Source: Bacteroidetes bacterium SW_9_63_38 (GTDB taxonomy: Bacteria > Bacteroidota > Rhodothermia > Rhodothermales > Salinibacteraceae). From it: a DNA stretch of 64,000 bases. The notes under the pieces are model-generated. The model searched no databases. It worked only from the letters and a program-made list of their open reading frames with translations, and was not told the origin of the DNA. Every line of letters starts with the position of its first letter. Position 1 is the stretch's first letter. Below, one piece after another: positions 37,022-45,734 of this stretch. Position numbers and translations under genes: made by a program. The DNA lies in assembly GCA_003022435.1 (NCBI GenBank), contig PXUA01000013.1, positions 1 to 64,000 of the forward strand, read 5' to 3'.

Positions 37022-37567
37022 ATGCCCGAGCCCGTTGAGGGTACCGCGTTTCGAACTGCGATGCGTCGCGTCCCATCTCCCGTTGTTGTGGCGACAGCCC
37101 AGGGAGACGAGGACGCACGGGGCATCACCATCGGTTCGTTCACGAGTGTTGCTCTGGATCCTCCTCTTGTGAGTTTCAACGTGGGCCGTGAATCCCGCAT
37201 GTACGAGGTCATGGAAGAGTGTACACAGTACGTGGTTCACGTCCTTTCCGAGCACCAGGCTCATCTCGCTACGCGTTTTGCGGAGCCCGGCCTGACGGGG
37301 CACGAGCAGTTCCAGCCTGTTCCTACAACGCACGACAAGCACGGGACCCCCTTGCTGGAAGGGGTCACGGCCCGCTTTCGATGCATGCCCCACAGCTCGA
37401 TTCCCGCGGGCGACCATACGCTCTACGTGGGGCTCGTCGTCGACATCGAGACGCCCCCCGATCAGGGCGCTGTGCTGTACTACAAGAGCAACTACCGGGG
37501 CGTGGGCAAGGAACTACCGTCGACCGAGTTGTCGCCGGTGAACCGGGTATCCAGCGATTCGTCCTGA
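37022..37567 (+). CDS. Flavin reductase-like FMN-binding protein
   Basis: 181 aa. FRTAMRRVPSPVVVATAQGD, GITIGSFTSVALDPPLVSFN and the SRMYEVME segment match the flavin reductase domain (HpaC/DIM6-NTAB type), with the SF(T)S-LDPP FMN-binding pattern. Likely uses NAD(P)H to reduce FMN, or stores FMN for a partner oxygenase; no partner is adjacent. The C-terminus overlaps the convergent TIGR02757 gene by 76 bp. Confidence 0.85.
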   Translation: MPEPVEGTAFRTAMRRVPSPVVVATAQGDEDARGITIGSFTSVALDPPLVSFNVGRESRMYEVMEECTQYVVHVLSEHQAHLATRFAEPGLTGHEQFQPVPTTHDKHGTPLLEGVTARFRCMPHSSIPAGDHTLYVGLVVDIETPPDQGAVLYYKSNYRGVGKELPSTELSPVNRVSSDSS

Positions 37568-38337
37568 GCGCCCACCCCGAAGAAGGCGAAGTCGTAACGG
37601 GCGGGGTCGTCGGCACAGAAGTGACGACAGACGGTTGTGAGGCGGCGCACTGCTTTCCAGTCGTTGGTTTTCCGGTCAAGGAGGCCCAGGGCACGCGCCT
37701 GACGCCCCACGTGCACATCTATCGGCAGCATCAGCTCCGCCGGATCGAGGCAGGCCCAGATCCCGAGGTCCACCGGTCCGGCGCGTACCATCCAGCGCAG
37801 GTACATGTTGAGCCGCTTGCAGGCGCTGCCGGCCTCCGGGCGGGCCAGGTGCTTGCGCAGTCGTTGCGGCGTGTCGTCGTGGAGGGTGAGGAGCGTCGTG
37901 CTCACGCCCTGAAGCATCGCCGCGACCGGGGAGGCGTCCTCGGAGTCTGAGGGACGATGGGCCGCGAACAGCGCCTCGACGGAGTCGTGGCGGTCGAGGG
38001 CCGTGCTCAGGTTGCGGGTGAGCCACACGGCGTCGATGGGTTGAAAGGTGCGGTGGACAAACCCGTTGAGGGCTTCCGCATCGCGATCGGGGGCGAACGA
38101 ACGGACGAACTTGTGCGGTGCGTAGTCCATGCGCTCGCACAGCTCCTTCAGCTTACGCAGCATCACGTCCCGGCGGCCCCACGCCAGCAGCGCCGCGTAC
38201 AGCCCAATCACTTCCTGGTCGGCCGGATCGTCGAAGGCATGGGGAATCGAGATGGGATCCTCGTCAATGAAGGCGGGCGTCTCATACCGCTTGGCCAGCC
38301 GATCAAGGTATGATTGCAGTTCAGATAGGGTAGCCAC
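37492..38337 (-). CDS. TIGR02757 (DUF2400) family protein
   Basis: 281 aa. Starts LQSYLDRLAKRYETPAFIDE DPISIPHAF and contains VIGLYAALLAWGRRDVMLRK, LNMYLRWMVRAGPVDLGIW and LMLPIDVHVGRQARALGLLD, the pattern of this Bacteroidota-typical family related to HhH-GPD glycosylases (the final Asp in PIDVH). Function unproven. Its last 25 residues run into the convergent flavin reductase gene, so the tail may be dispensable. Confidence 0.85.
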   Translation of the reverse strand: MATLSELQSYLDRLAKRYETPAFIDEDPISIPHAFDDPADQEVIGLYAALLAWGRRDVMLRKLKELCERMDYAPHKFVRSFAPDRDAEALNGFVHRTFQPIDAVWLTRNLSTALDRHDSVEALFAAHRPSDSEDASPVAAMLQGVSTTLLTLHDDTPQRLRKHLARPEAGSACKRLNMYLRWMVRAGPVDLGIWACLDPAELMLPIDVHVGRQARALGLLDRKTNDWKAVRRLTTVCRHFCADDPARYDFAFFGVGAQDESLDTRFTGDNSVDGSSLPTPR

Positions 38338-38523
38338 GGAAATCGGGAAAATCGGTGATCGGAATGTAAAGGAAGGCGGAAGGGGGAATTGAATGCCCTT
38401 GAACCCACAGGGAAATTAGATACTTCGTGCTCTTTTCACGGTGATACCTCTTTTAATGTGGGGGGAAATGATGTCTTTCTGTACGCTGGAAGAGTCGGGT
38501 GAAAAAAGAATTGCTGTAACCGA

Positions 38524-38547
38524 TTTACTGGAAGCTGTTCCAGTAAA
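38524..38547. promoter_or_regulatory. Perfect palindrome upstream of amtB
   Basis: tttactggaa (38524-38533), spacer gctg, ttccagtaaa (38538-38547): a perfect 10-bp inverted repeat in an AT-rich, gene-free 367-bp stretch, 158 bp before the amtB start. Typical size for a dimeric regulator site, perhaps nitrogen-responsive; the factor is unknown. Confidence 0.5.
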
Positions 38548-38704
38548 ATAGTTTTGCCTTCATTGGTAAAAAGCTAAGTTCCTAACCTGTAATCACTTAC
38601 AAGGAAACAAAATTTGACTATGTAGGGCGGATGGCTTAGTTACTTTGGTGAGTCAAAAAGAAAAGAAGCCGCTCGACTCTTCCCACGAACCATTCCATGT
38701 TCTC

Positions 38705-40120
38705 ATGTCCACGGCTCTTCGCGTGTTCTGGCTTGTCCTGTTTGGAGGAGGCATAGCGGCCCCGGCGTTCGGCGGCGAACTCGGCGGAACCCCCTCGCAG
38801 GTGGAAATCGCACAGACGCGCCTGGACTACGTCTGGACGGTCTTCGCGGCGATCCTGGTCTTCTTCATGCAGGCGGGGTTTTCGCTCGTCGAATCCGGCT
38901 TCTCGCGGGCCCGGAACGCCGTTAACATCATCATGAAGAACTTTATGGACGCGTCGGCCGGGATTCTGTCGTTTTTCATTATCGGCTTCGGGATCATGTT
39001 CGGCACGTCCTGGGCGGGGCTGATCGGCACCGACGGCTTTGCGCTGATCGGCCTCGGGGACCAGCCGCAGTCTTGGGCCTACGCGTTCTGGTTTTTCCAG
39101 GCAGTGTTTGCAGCGACCTCGGCGACGATCGTTTCGGGCGCGGTCACGGACCGCATCAAGTTTAGCGGATACCTGGTGTTCACCATTGTCATGACCGCGC
39201 TGATTTACCCGATCTTCGGGGCCTGGGCCTGGGGCGGTCTCTTCAACGGCGGCGGCTGGCTGGAGAGCCTCGGATTCATTGACTTTGCCGGTTCGACGGT
39301 CGTCCACAGCGTGGGCGGCTGGGCCGCGCTGGCCGGAGCGATCGTTGTCGGGCCGCGCGTGGGGAAGTATAAGGAAGACGGTACGCCGACGGAGATGGCC
39401 AGCCACAACCTTCCCTTCGCGGCGCTCGGGGTCTTTATCCTCTGGCTCGGATGGTTTGGGTTCAACGCCGGGTCGACGACGGCGGGGACGACGGCCATCG
39501 CGAAGATTGCGATGAACACGTTTGCGGCGGCCGGGGCCGGGGCCATCGCAGCTCTGGCAACGACCTGGCTCGACCGCGGAAGGCCCAACCCCACCATGAC
39601 GCTCAACGGCGTATTGGCCGGACTGGTGGCCATCACGGCCGGATGCTCGGTTCTGAGCCTGCCCTTCGCCATCCTGACGGGGGCCATTGCCGGCCCGCTG
39701 ATGGTGTACGCCACCCGCGGGCTGGAATGGGTCGTGGATGATCCGGTGGGCGCCATTGCGGTGCACGGCGTCTGCGGGGCGTGGGGCACACTCGCGGCGG
39801 GCCTTTTCCGGATCAACGCCTTCAGCTGGGAGCAGGTGGGCATCCAGTTCATCGGCATTGCCGCGGCCTTCCTCTGGGCCTTTCCGATGAGCTTCCTCGT
39901 GTTCAGCCTGATCGATCAGGCCATTGGGCTTCGGATTACGCTGCTCGACAAGGCGATTGGCCTTCTTCAGAAGGACGGCGGGGGGCGAACGCTCGGCCTT
40001 GACCGTCTGGAGCACGATGTCGAGGCCTACCCGGAATTCGTGACGGCCGAGGAGCAGTCCCGACCGGACGCAGCGCCGAGCGCGGGCACGGAGCGATCCC
40101 GGCAGCCGGTGGCGTCCTAA
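38705..40120 (+). CDS. amtB: Ammonium transporter
   Basis: 471 aa from ATG 38705; an upstream TTG frame is less likely. A signal-peptide-like N-terminus (ends near FGGELGG) is followed by 11 membrane spans. FMQAGFSLVESGFSRARNAV NIIMKN, the first pore His in STVVHSVGGWAALAGAIVVG PRVGKY, DWLG-like ILWLGWFGFNAGST and the second pore His in IAVHGVCGAWGTLAAG are Amt signatures. Moves ammonium across the inner membrane; a GlnB partner is not in the window. The terminator follows at 40181. Confidence 0.96.
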   Translation: MSTALRVFWLVLFGGGIAAPAFGGELGGTPSQVEIAQTRLDYVWTVFAAILVFFMQAGFSLVESGFSRARNAVNIIMKNFMDASAGILSFFIIGFGIMFGTSWAGLIGTDGFALIGLGDQPQSWAYAFWFFQAVFAATSATIVSGAVTDRIKFSGYLVFTIVMTALIYPIFGAWAWGGLFNGGGWLESLGFIDFAGSTVVHSVGGWAALAGAIVVGPRVGKYKEDGTPTEMASHNLPFAALGVFILWLGWFGFNAGSTTAGTTAIAKIAMNTFAAAGAGAIAALATTWLDRGRPNPTMTLNGVLAGLVAITAGCSVLSLPFAILTGAIAGPLMVYATRGLEWVVDDPVGAIAVHGVCGAWGTLAAGLFRINAFSWEQVGIQFIGIAAAFLWAFPMSFLVFSLIDQAIGLRITLLDKAIGLLQKDGGGRTLGLDRLEHDVEAYPEFVTAEEQSRPDAAPSAGTERSRQPVAS

Positions 40121-40180
40121 CCGTCGGTGAGAAGCGCGACGTTTTCTGTAACGAGTCTTACATTTGGCAACGTTCCTGAA

Positions 40181-40211
40181 GAGGCCTCTCTCGCGAGGGG
40201 CCTCTTTTTTT
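40181..40211 (+). terminator. Terminator after amtB
   Basis: gaggcc (40181-40186) pairs with ggcctc (40199-40204), followed by seven T. Intrinsic terminator 60 bp after the amtB stop. The 297 bp onward to 40508 shows nothing else. Confidence 0.85.
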
Positions 40212-40508
40212 GAGTTCAATCCTGTAATCGGTTGTAAGCGGTACGTAGAATGCCGCAGTGGAGGGCCGTCATTGAGTCCTTGTTCGTACGACTGCTCGAA
40301 CGAACGCGAGGCTGCGGCACAGAATCGTGACGAGCGAGCGTTCGCGAGGCATTTTTTGTCCCCACCGCTGACTCGACGACAATTGATCTCCTACGGAACG
40401 CAGGGGTTCTCTCCGCACTGGTGCTCGTCGTCGCCGGAGTCGGCCTTCAAGTAGCGTACAGGAACTTCTGGGCGGCCGGGACGAAGGACGTTTCCGAGAT
40501 CGCCCTTT

Positions 40509-41408
40509 GTGGATGGCATCCGTTCCCCCGTGGCTGGACACTCCTCCTCCGGTTCATCGATCAACGCCCGAGGATGGAGAGATGGCGTCCTCCACGACCC
40601 ACTGCCCGTCGGGGGCATCGCCGTCGCCCTGATGCTGGGGACCGGTGCGCTCGGCGACGTGCCAGTGTCGTCGCCGCTCCTTCTCGCGGCCTTCTGCGGG
40701 GCTGCTGTGGTGTACGGAGTGGATCGGGCCGTTGTGGCGGCGCCGGAAGATGCGTGGAACCGGCCGGGTCGCGCCCGATGGATGAAAGCCCATCGGACGT
40801 GGCTGTACGTAGAAGCGGTCGTCCTCAGTATTGCTGGAGGGCTCGCGCTCAGTGCCCTTGCACCCGCCACCGTGGCGTGGAGCGTGGGGCTTGCCGGGCT
40901 CGGCGGGCTTCATCTCGCCTCGGGAGGGACGGGGCGGCCCGTCGGCGGGTTGGGGATGGGGATCGGCAAACCGCTCGTTGTTGCGGGGGCGTGGGCGCTG
41001 GGGGCCGCGATTCTGCCTGTCGTCGAGGCTGGGGGGGCTCTGGACGCGACCGTCTGGGGAGTGGCCGGGTACCGGTTCCTCTTCGTGCTGCCGAATGTGC
41101 TGTTGTCGGACTGGGGGGACCGGGCGGGCGACCGCGCGGCGGGCCTGGCGTCCTGGACGAGGTGGGGAACGGAACGCGGGCTCCGCTGGGCGTCGACCGT
41201 GATGCTGGTCGGGGCGATGACCGGGGCCGTCGGGGCGAGCTGGTGGGGGACGCGGCCGCTGCTTTGGGGCGTCGATGCGGTGGGGCCGCTTCTGATGCTG
41301 GGAGCTGTCTGGGGAGTCGATCCACAGAGATCAGCGCACCGCTTCCTTCTGGACGCCATTGTGGCGTGGCCGGGCGTGACGGCGCTGGTGGCGGCATTCG
41401 CAAGCTGA
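40509..41408 (+). CDS. UbiA-like membrane protein
   Basis: 299 aa with about eight hydrophobic segments. LLSDWGDRAGDRAAGLASWT RWGTERG fits the second Asp-rich motif of UbiA prenyltransferases (DxxxD with a following Gly), and YGVDRAVVAAPEDAWNR lies where the first NDxxD motif would be but is degenerate. It may be a diverged prenyltransferase or a non-catalytic relative; substrate unknown. The ATG at 40509 is one of several possible starts. Not clearly part of an operon. Confidence 0.65.
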   Translation: MDGIRSPVAGHSSSGSSINARGWRDGVLHDPLPVGGIAVALMLGTGALGDVPVSSPLLLAAFCGAAVVYGVDRAVVAAPEDAWNRPGRARWMKAHRTWLYVEAVVLSIAGGLALSALAPATVAWSVGLAGLGGLHLASGGTGRPVGGLGMGIGKPLVVAGAWALGAAILPVVEAGGALDATVWGVAGYRFLFVLPNVLLSDWGDRAGDRAAGLASWTRWGTERGLRWASTVMLVGAMTGAVGASWWGTRPLLWGVDAVGPLLMLGAVWGVDPQRSAHRFLLDAIVAWPGVTALVAAFAS

Positions 41409-41460
41409 ACTCCGAGGTCGACGGAAGACGGCGCTGCTGCCGCGTTCGGCCGTCTGTGCT

Positions 41461-41549
41461 GGGAGAGTGCAGGCGTTTGTGAGTGTGTGGGTATGTGGGT
41501 GTGTGGGTACGAGAGGGGCGAGAGGCGAAAAGCGAGGGGCGAAGGGCTG
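41461..41549 (+). repeat. G-rich low-complexity repeat after the UbiA-like gene
   Basis: Runs of gtgtgtgggta-type units (41474-41511) then gaggggcgaga/aaagcgagggg units. Very poor in C on the + strand. One of four similar tracts that follow four consecutive genes. Confidence 0.7.
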
Positions 41550-41594
41550 GACAATTGTAGCTTAGAAATGCTCCGGGGAGGAGGCGCGTGTGCC

Positions 41595-41763
41595 TACCGA
41601 TACGTGAATAGATTTGTAAACTCCGCTTCTTGCTTACGGCTGCACACGGTCCAGGAGATTTGGATCTCCAGCAATCTAGGACTCCCAAGATCTTGCCGGA
41701 CGAGTCCGGCTGATCTCCAATCTTTTGGGGAAAATGGTTTACGTATTTTCTCACGGATCGGTA
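41595..41763 (+). repeat. Family 2 element, copy A (at the asnS break)
   Basis: 169 bp bounded by taccgat (41595-41601) and its reverse complement atcggta (41757-41763). The outer parts match the reverse complement of 61466-61568: a taccgatac.tgaata start, cggctgcac.cggtcc in the middle, and ttctcacggatcggta at the end; copy A has about 60 bp more inside. Its right end abuts the remaining asnS coding sequence. No ORF of its own. Confidence 0.75.
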
Positions 41764-41859
41764 TGATCGATCACGCCTGCCCAGAATGAGCGGGCGCCCG
41801 GTGGGTACGAGCTGCAGGTCGAGTCCCTTTCCACGATCGGCACGTCCGGCGACTACCCG

Positions 41860-43062
41860 GTGACGCCGAAGGAGCACGGCATCGACTTTCTGATGAACCA
41901 CCGTCCCCTCTGGCTTCGCAGCGAGAGCCAGTGGGCGGTCATGCGGATCCGCAACCGGATTGTCACCGCGATCCACGAGTTTCTCCAGGACTGCGGCTTC
42001 TTGCAGACCGACGCGCCGATCCTGACGGGGAACGCGGTCGAGGGCACCTCGACGCTCTTCGAGCTCGACTACTTCGACGACGAGAGCGCCTACCTCACCC
42101 AGAGCGGCCAGCTGCACGGGGAGGCGATGACCATGGCCTACGGCAAGGTCTACACCTTCGGCCCCACGTTTCGCGCCGAGAAGTCCGACACGCGGCGGCA
42201 CCTCACGGAGTTCTGGATGGTGGAGCCGGAGATGGCGTTCTACGACCTGGAGATGGACATGCAGCTCGCGGAGGATTTCGTAACGCACATCGTACAGTCG
42301 GTGCTCGACCACTGCGAGCGGGAGCTGGAGGCGCTGGATCGCGACACGAGCGTGCTGGAGCAGGTGGAGACGCCGTTCCCGCGGATGTCCTACGACGAGG
42401 CGGTCGAGATTCTGAAGAGCGACGAGACGGCGGAGAGGATCGACGAACGCATGGCGGCGCTGCGGGAGGAGAAGGCCGAGCTGCAGGCGGAGAAGGAAGA
42501 AAACCAAAAGCGGCGCGGGCAGGCGAAAAAACATGTCGAGAAGCAGGTCGACGCCCGCGAGATTGAGATCAACAAACGCGTCAACGAGATCGAAGAGGCG
42601 CTGCGCAACCTGCCGGACTGGAAGGATTCGGCCCACACCTTTGAGTGGGGCAGCGACTTCGGCAACAGCGACGAGACGGTGCTCACCTGGCACTTCGACC
42701 GTCCGCTCCTCGTGCATCGCTTTCCGGCGGCCATCAAGGCGTTTTACATGAAGCGCGATCCCGACGGTGGTCGGGACAAGCCTCTGGCGATGGGCGTGGA
42801 CGTGCTGGCGCCGGAGGGATACGGCGAGATCGTCGGCGGCGGCGAGCGGGCGACGGACCTCGACTTTCTGAACGAGCAGATCGAAAAGCACGACCTGCCG
42901 GAGGAGGTCTTCGACTGGTATCTGGACCTCCGCCGGTTTGGCTCGGTGCCGCACAGCGGCTTTGGGCTCGGGGTGGAGCGCACGGTGGCCTGGATCACGG
43001 GGCGGGAGCACGTGCGGGAGACCATTCCGTTTCCGCGGACGATTGGGCGGCTGCATCCGTAG
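41860..43062 (+). CDS. asnS: Asparaginyl-tRNA synthetase lacking its N-terminal domain (truncated)
   Basis: 400 aa from GTG 41860. The coding match actually begins at 41767 ([20 protein letters not shown] then [16 protein letters not shown]), the end of the OB-fold anticodon-binding domain, but no start codon precedes it and TGA 41764-41766 blocks the frame. So about 75-100 N-terminal codons are missing. The class II catalytic core is intact: [20 protein letters not shown], motif 2 [19 protein letters not shown], motif 3 [14 protein letters not shown] charged coiled coil (about 190-250) is inserted between [12 protein letters not shown] and [12 protein letters not shown]. Probably non-functional or altered for tRNA charging; another copy may exist. 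Family 2 repeat ends at 41763. Confidence 0.85.
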   Translation: MTPKEHGIDFLMNHRPLWLRSESQWAVMRIRNRIVTAIHEFLQDCGFLQTDAPILTGNAVEGTSTLFELDYFDDESAYLTQSGQLHGEAMTMAYGKVYTFGPTFRAEKSDTRRHLTEFWMVEPEMAFYDLEMDMQLAEDFVTHIVQSVLDHCERELEALDRDTSVLEQVETPFPRMSYDEAVEILKSDETAERIDERMAALREEKAELQAEKEENQKRRGQAKKHVEKQVDAREIEINKRVNEIEEALRNLPDWKDSAHTFEWGSDFGNSDETVLTWHFDRPLLVHRFPAAIKAFYMKRDPDGGRDKPLAMGVDVLAPEGYGEIVGGGERATDLDFLNEQIEKHDLPEEVFDWYLDLRRFGSVPHSGFGLGVERTVAWITGREHVRETIPFPRTIGRLHP

Positions 43063-43063
43063 C

Positions 43064-43165
43064 GGGGGGCGTGGGGGGAAGAGCGTGGGAGAGAGGGGGT
43101 GTGGGAGCATGGGAGCGTGTGAGAAGAGAGCGTGGGAGCATGGGGGAAGAGAGCGTGGGATGAAA
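43064..43165 (+). repeat. Purine-rich repeat after asnS
   Basis: Degenerate gagcgtggga / gagcatggga units repeated about eight times directly after the asnS stop, almost free of C and T except in the cgt/cat positions. Possibly a minisatellite. Confidence 0.75.
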
Positions 43166-43329
43166 ACAGGGGACTGTATGCAATAAGCAGGCGGCTGGGT
43201 CGTTGTGGGTTACGGGTTGTGGGCTGTGAGTATCAGCGTTTCAATCTCCTTCTGGCCGGAACGGCGTCCAGGGGTGATTTTCGGAGTTCAGGGGCAATAG
43301 CGAACCCCGCGGTTCTTGCGTTTGACGAC

Positions 43330-43478
43330 CTAGTGCAGCTTCAAACGATCTTTTGGGGAAAGCAGTTTGCTATTGCTCCACGCTCCAGCTTGAGGGATGG
43401 ACGGACGAGGTCCGTCCAAAGCTCGATTAGGTCCGTCCAAAGCTCGATTGCACAACGGACCAGTTGAAGCTGCACTAG
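43330..43478. repeat. Family 1 palindromic element, copy 2
   Basis: 149 bp with the same perfect 15-bp inverted ends as copy 1 (ctagtgcagcttcaa). It differs from copy 1 by an internal tandem duplication of 21 bp (aggtccgtccaaagctcgatt, twice, about 43408-43449) and a few substitutions. It lies 54 bp before the SIMPL gene start, so may affect its transcription. Confidence 0.9.
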
Positions 43479-43531
43479 AGCTGGCGTTGGGGGCTTCGAT
43501 CACTCTTCTTTCTGGCCGATTCTGCGACTCT

Positions 43532-44257
43532 ATGCGTGTGCTACGGTGGACTGGGGCATTTCTCGTTTTGGGGTCTTTTTTTGTCGGAGACGGTCGGGCG
43601 CAGGAGGTGGCCGAACCGCCCCGAACGGTGCGTGTGTCGGGTGAGAACAGCGTAACGGTGGCGCCGGATCAAGCCACTGTCCGGTTCGGCATTGTGTCGC
43701 GGGCGGAGACGGCGGAAGAGGCGCGGCGCCAGAACGCCGAGGCCGCCAAGAGCGCGATGAATGCGGTGCGCGCCCTCGACGTACCGGACGAGAAGATGCG
43801 GATGGAGTCGCTCCGTCTGCAGCCGCGCCGGGAGTACAATCCGGAGACGCGCGAGCACGAGGAGAAGGGCTACGAGGCCACGCGGCAGGCGGTGGTGGAG
43901 CTGTCGGACCTGGAGCAGCTGCCGCGGCTCGTGACGACTGTGGTGCAGCAGGGCGCCAGCCGGGTGGACGGCATCTCGTACGGGCTGAGTGATCGGTCGA
44001 GCGTCCGTGATGAGGCGTTGCGAAAAGCGGCCCGGCGGGCCCGCGACAAGGCTGAGTTATTGGCGACGACGCTGGAGGCTGAATTGGGGCCAGTCGAGCA
44101 GATTCAGGAGCAGTCGTTCGGAGTCGACCAGCCGTCGCCGCGGGTGGAGATGAGGGCGAAGGCGGCGTCGTCCGACGCGGCGCCGGCGCCGGATGCGTAC
44201 GCCGCCGGGGAGATTGAGGTCAATGCGACGGTGCAGGTGACGTTCGTTTTGCGTTGA
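43532..44257 (+). CDS. SIMPL (DUF541) domain periplasmic protein
   Basis: 241 aa from ATG 43532; upstream in-frame starts would translate through the repeat. Signal peptide about 1-23 (WTGAFLVLGSFFVGDGRAQE). The SIMPL domain follows: VRVSGENSVTVAPDQATVRF GIVSRAETAEEARRQNA, EYNPETREHEEKGYEATRQA and the final ATVQVTFVLR. Members such as E. coli YggE are periplasmic and linked to oxidative stress; role here unknown. Confidence 0.88.
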   Translation: MRVLRWTGAFLVLGSFFVGDGRAQEVAEPPRTVRVSGENSVTVAPDQATVRFGIVSRAETAEEARRQNAEAAKSAMNAVRALDVPDEKMRMESLRLQPRREYNPETREHEEKGYEATRQAVVELSDLEQLPRLVTTVVQQGASRVDGISYGLSDRSSVRDEALRKAARRARDKAELLATTLEAELGPVEQIQEQSFGVDQPSPRVEMRAKAASSDAAPAPDAYAAGEIEVNATVQVTFVLR

Positions 44258-44345
44258 TGGGCTATGAGTTGGTGAGTTATGAGTTGATGAGTTGTGGGCT
44301 GATGAGGGTATGGGGGGATGAGTGAATGAGTACAGGGGTTGGGAG
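44258..44345 (+). repeat. Low-complexity repeat after the SIMPL gene
   Basis: Repeats of gagttgatgagt / gagttggtgagt starting directly after the SIMPL stop codon. C is nearly absent on this strand. The third of four similar tracts. Confidence 0.7.
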
Positions 44346-44381
44346 GTCGGTCGGTGACGGTTCTTCGGAGTGGGTGTGATT

Positions 44382-45563
44382 ATGCTTGATTTGTCGCAGT
44401 TGCGGGCACAGCTGGACGACTTTCAGGACTACGAGGCCGACCTGCGGGATCGTCGGGTGGAGCAGCGCGAGCGGGCCCAGGCGGTGCTCCGGGCGTGTGC
44501 GGAGGACTGGCGCGGCGTGCGGACGGCGGTACAGGAGGCGGAGCCGCGGCGGCTGGTGGCGGATCTGCGCGAGCCGCCGACCGTCACGGTCGCGGCGCCG
44601 GAGCGGCCCACGCCCATCACGGTTGTGGCGACGGACGGCTCTCAGATCTACCCCGACCGTCACGTCGACCCCATGTTCTTTTTGCTGAACGTGAGCCGAG
44701 TGGCGTTTCAGTACGGCACTCGCGAGGACCCGACTCTCGACACCGAGCCGCGCCTTCGGTTCGAGGACGACCTCAGCGTTCACATCGACGATCTAATTGG
44801 GGGCATGACGACCGAGGTTGTATCGGCCCTTCGCGACGAGATGGAGCTCGAACAGCTCCTGCGGGTTGCGCGGGACGCGGCGGTAGAGGGGCGTCCGCTT
44901 GTGGCGCTGGCCGACGGCACGCTCATTCGCTGGATGATTCGGGGGATGAACAACGAGGCCGTTGAGGAGCGTCTCATTGCGCAGTACACCGAGTGTTTGC
45001 AGGTCTTCCGGAACGAGGAGCGCCCGCTGGCCTCGTACGTCAGCATGCCGGCGACTACCGAGGTGGTCAATCTGCTCCGGTTCATTGTTGGGGAGTTGGA
45101 TGTGTCTCCTCCGGAGGGAGGGGCCGTTGAGCCGAGCGCCCCAAAGCTGGAGGGACTGCTTGACCGTCACGTGTTTGCGGATCTGCTGGCGCCGGGCGAG
45201 CGGTCGGCGGTCTTCGGGTCTAGTTCTCACATCCAGCACTCGTATCCGTCCGGCACGGAGGTGTGCTACTTCTACCTGAAGGTGCCCGCGCCGGTCGGGA
45301 CGGGCGAGATCGGGCGGGTCGAGGTCCCGCAGTGGGTGGCCGCTGACGACGCCCTCCTCGACCGCATCCACGCCACCGTGCTGCGGGAGTGTGAGAAGGG
45401 CGATGGCTACCCATTGGCCCTGTCGGAGGCGCATGAGCGGGCCGTGATCCGGGCGCCGGAGCGGGAGTCCTTTTTCCGGCTCATGGAGCGCCGTCTGCAG
45501 CAGGCCGGCCTCTCGCCCACGAACTCGCGCAAGCGCCGGTCGAAGCAGCGGCCGCGGGTCTGA
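44382..45563 (+). CDS. nurA: NurA-domain nuclease
   Basis: 393 aa from ATG 44382 (GTG 44370 possible). An N-terminal helical region is followed by ITVVATDGSQIYPDRHVDPM, the NurA acidic motif with the first catalytic Asp, then LVALADGTLIRWMI with another Asp and a C-terminal IHATVLRECEKGDGYPLALS EAHERAVI. In archaea NurA resects double-strand breaks together with the HerA ATPase. Here the next gene encodes only a HAS-barrel protein; a HerA ATPase is not in the window. Confidence 0.83.
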   Translation: MLDLSQLRAQLDDFQDYEADLRDRRVEQRERAQAVLRACAEDWRGVRTAVQEAEPRRLVADLREPPTVTVAAPERPTPITVVATDGSQIYPDRHVDPMFFLLNVSRVAFQYGTREDPTLDTEPRLRFEDDLSVHIDDLIGGMTTEVVSALRDEMELEQLLRVARDAAVEGRPLVALADGTLIRWMIRGMNNEAVEERLIAQYTECLQVFRNEERPLASYVSMPATTEVVNLLRFIVGELDVSPPEGGAVEPSAPKLEGLLDRHVFADLLAPGERSAVFGSSSHIQHSYPSGTEVCYFYLKVPAPVGTGEIGRVEVPQWVAADDALLDRIHATVLRECEKGDGYPLALSEAHERAVIRAPERESFFRLMERRLQQAGLSPTNSRKRRSKQRPRV

Positions 45564-45567
45564 CTGC

Positions 45568-45599
45568 GTCTGTGCGTATGGGCGTCTGTGTGTATGGGC
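45568..45599 (+). repeat. 16-bp tandem repeat after nurA
   Basis: gtctgtgcgtatgggc then gtctgtgtgtatgggc, two near-identical 16-bp units beginning 5 bp after the nurA stop. Fourth of the G/T-rich tracts that follow consecutive stop codons. Confidence 0.75.
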
Positions 45600-45734
45600 G
45601 TTCGGTAGTAAGAGTGCGGATATCCCCAGGGGACTTCCATATCTCTGCTTTTTCCAGGCCGATGGCACGCCGGCAGGCATCCGGAGAGGGGGGCGACGGG
45701 GGGCCGTTGAGCGACTTATCTACACAGAATGAGC

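Noticed and set aside
41720..41733. A partial family 1 copy (atcttttggggaaa)
   Set aside because: Only 14 bases match the family 1 interior and the ends are absent; it lies inside a family 2 element and could be chance.
40849..43110. A 753-codon minus-strand open frame across the UbiA-like and asnS genes
   Set aside because: It is antisense to recognisable genes and its product is Arg/Pro/His-rich with no domain; such frames are common in GC-rich DNA.
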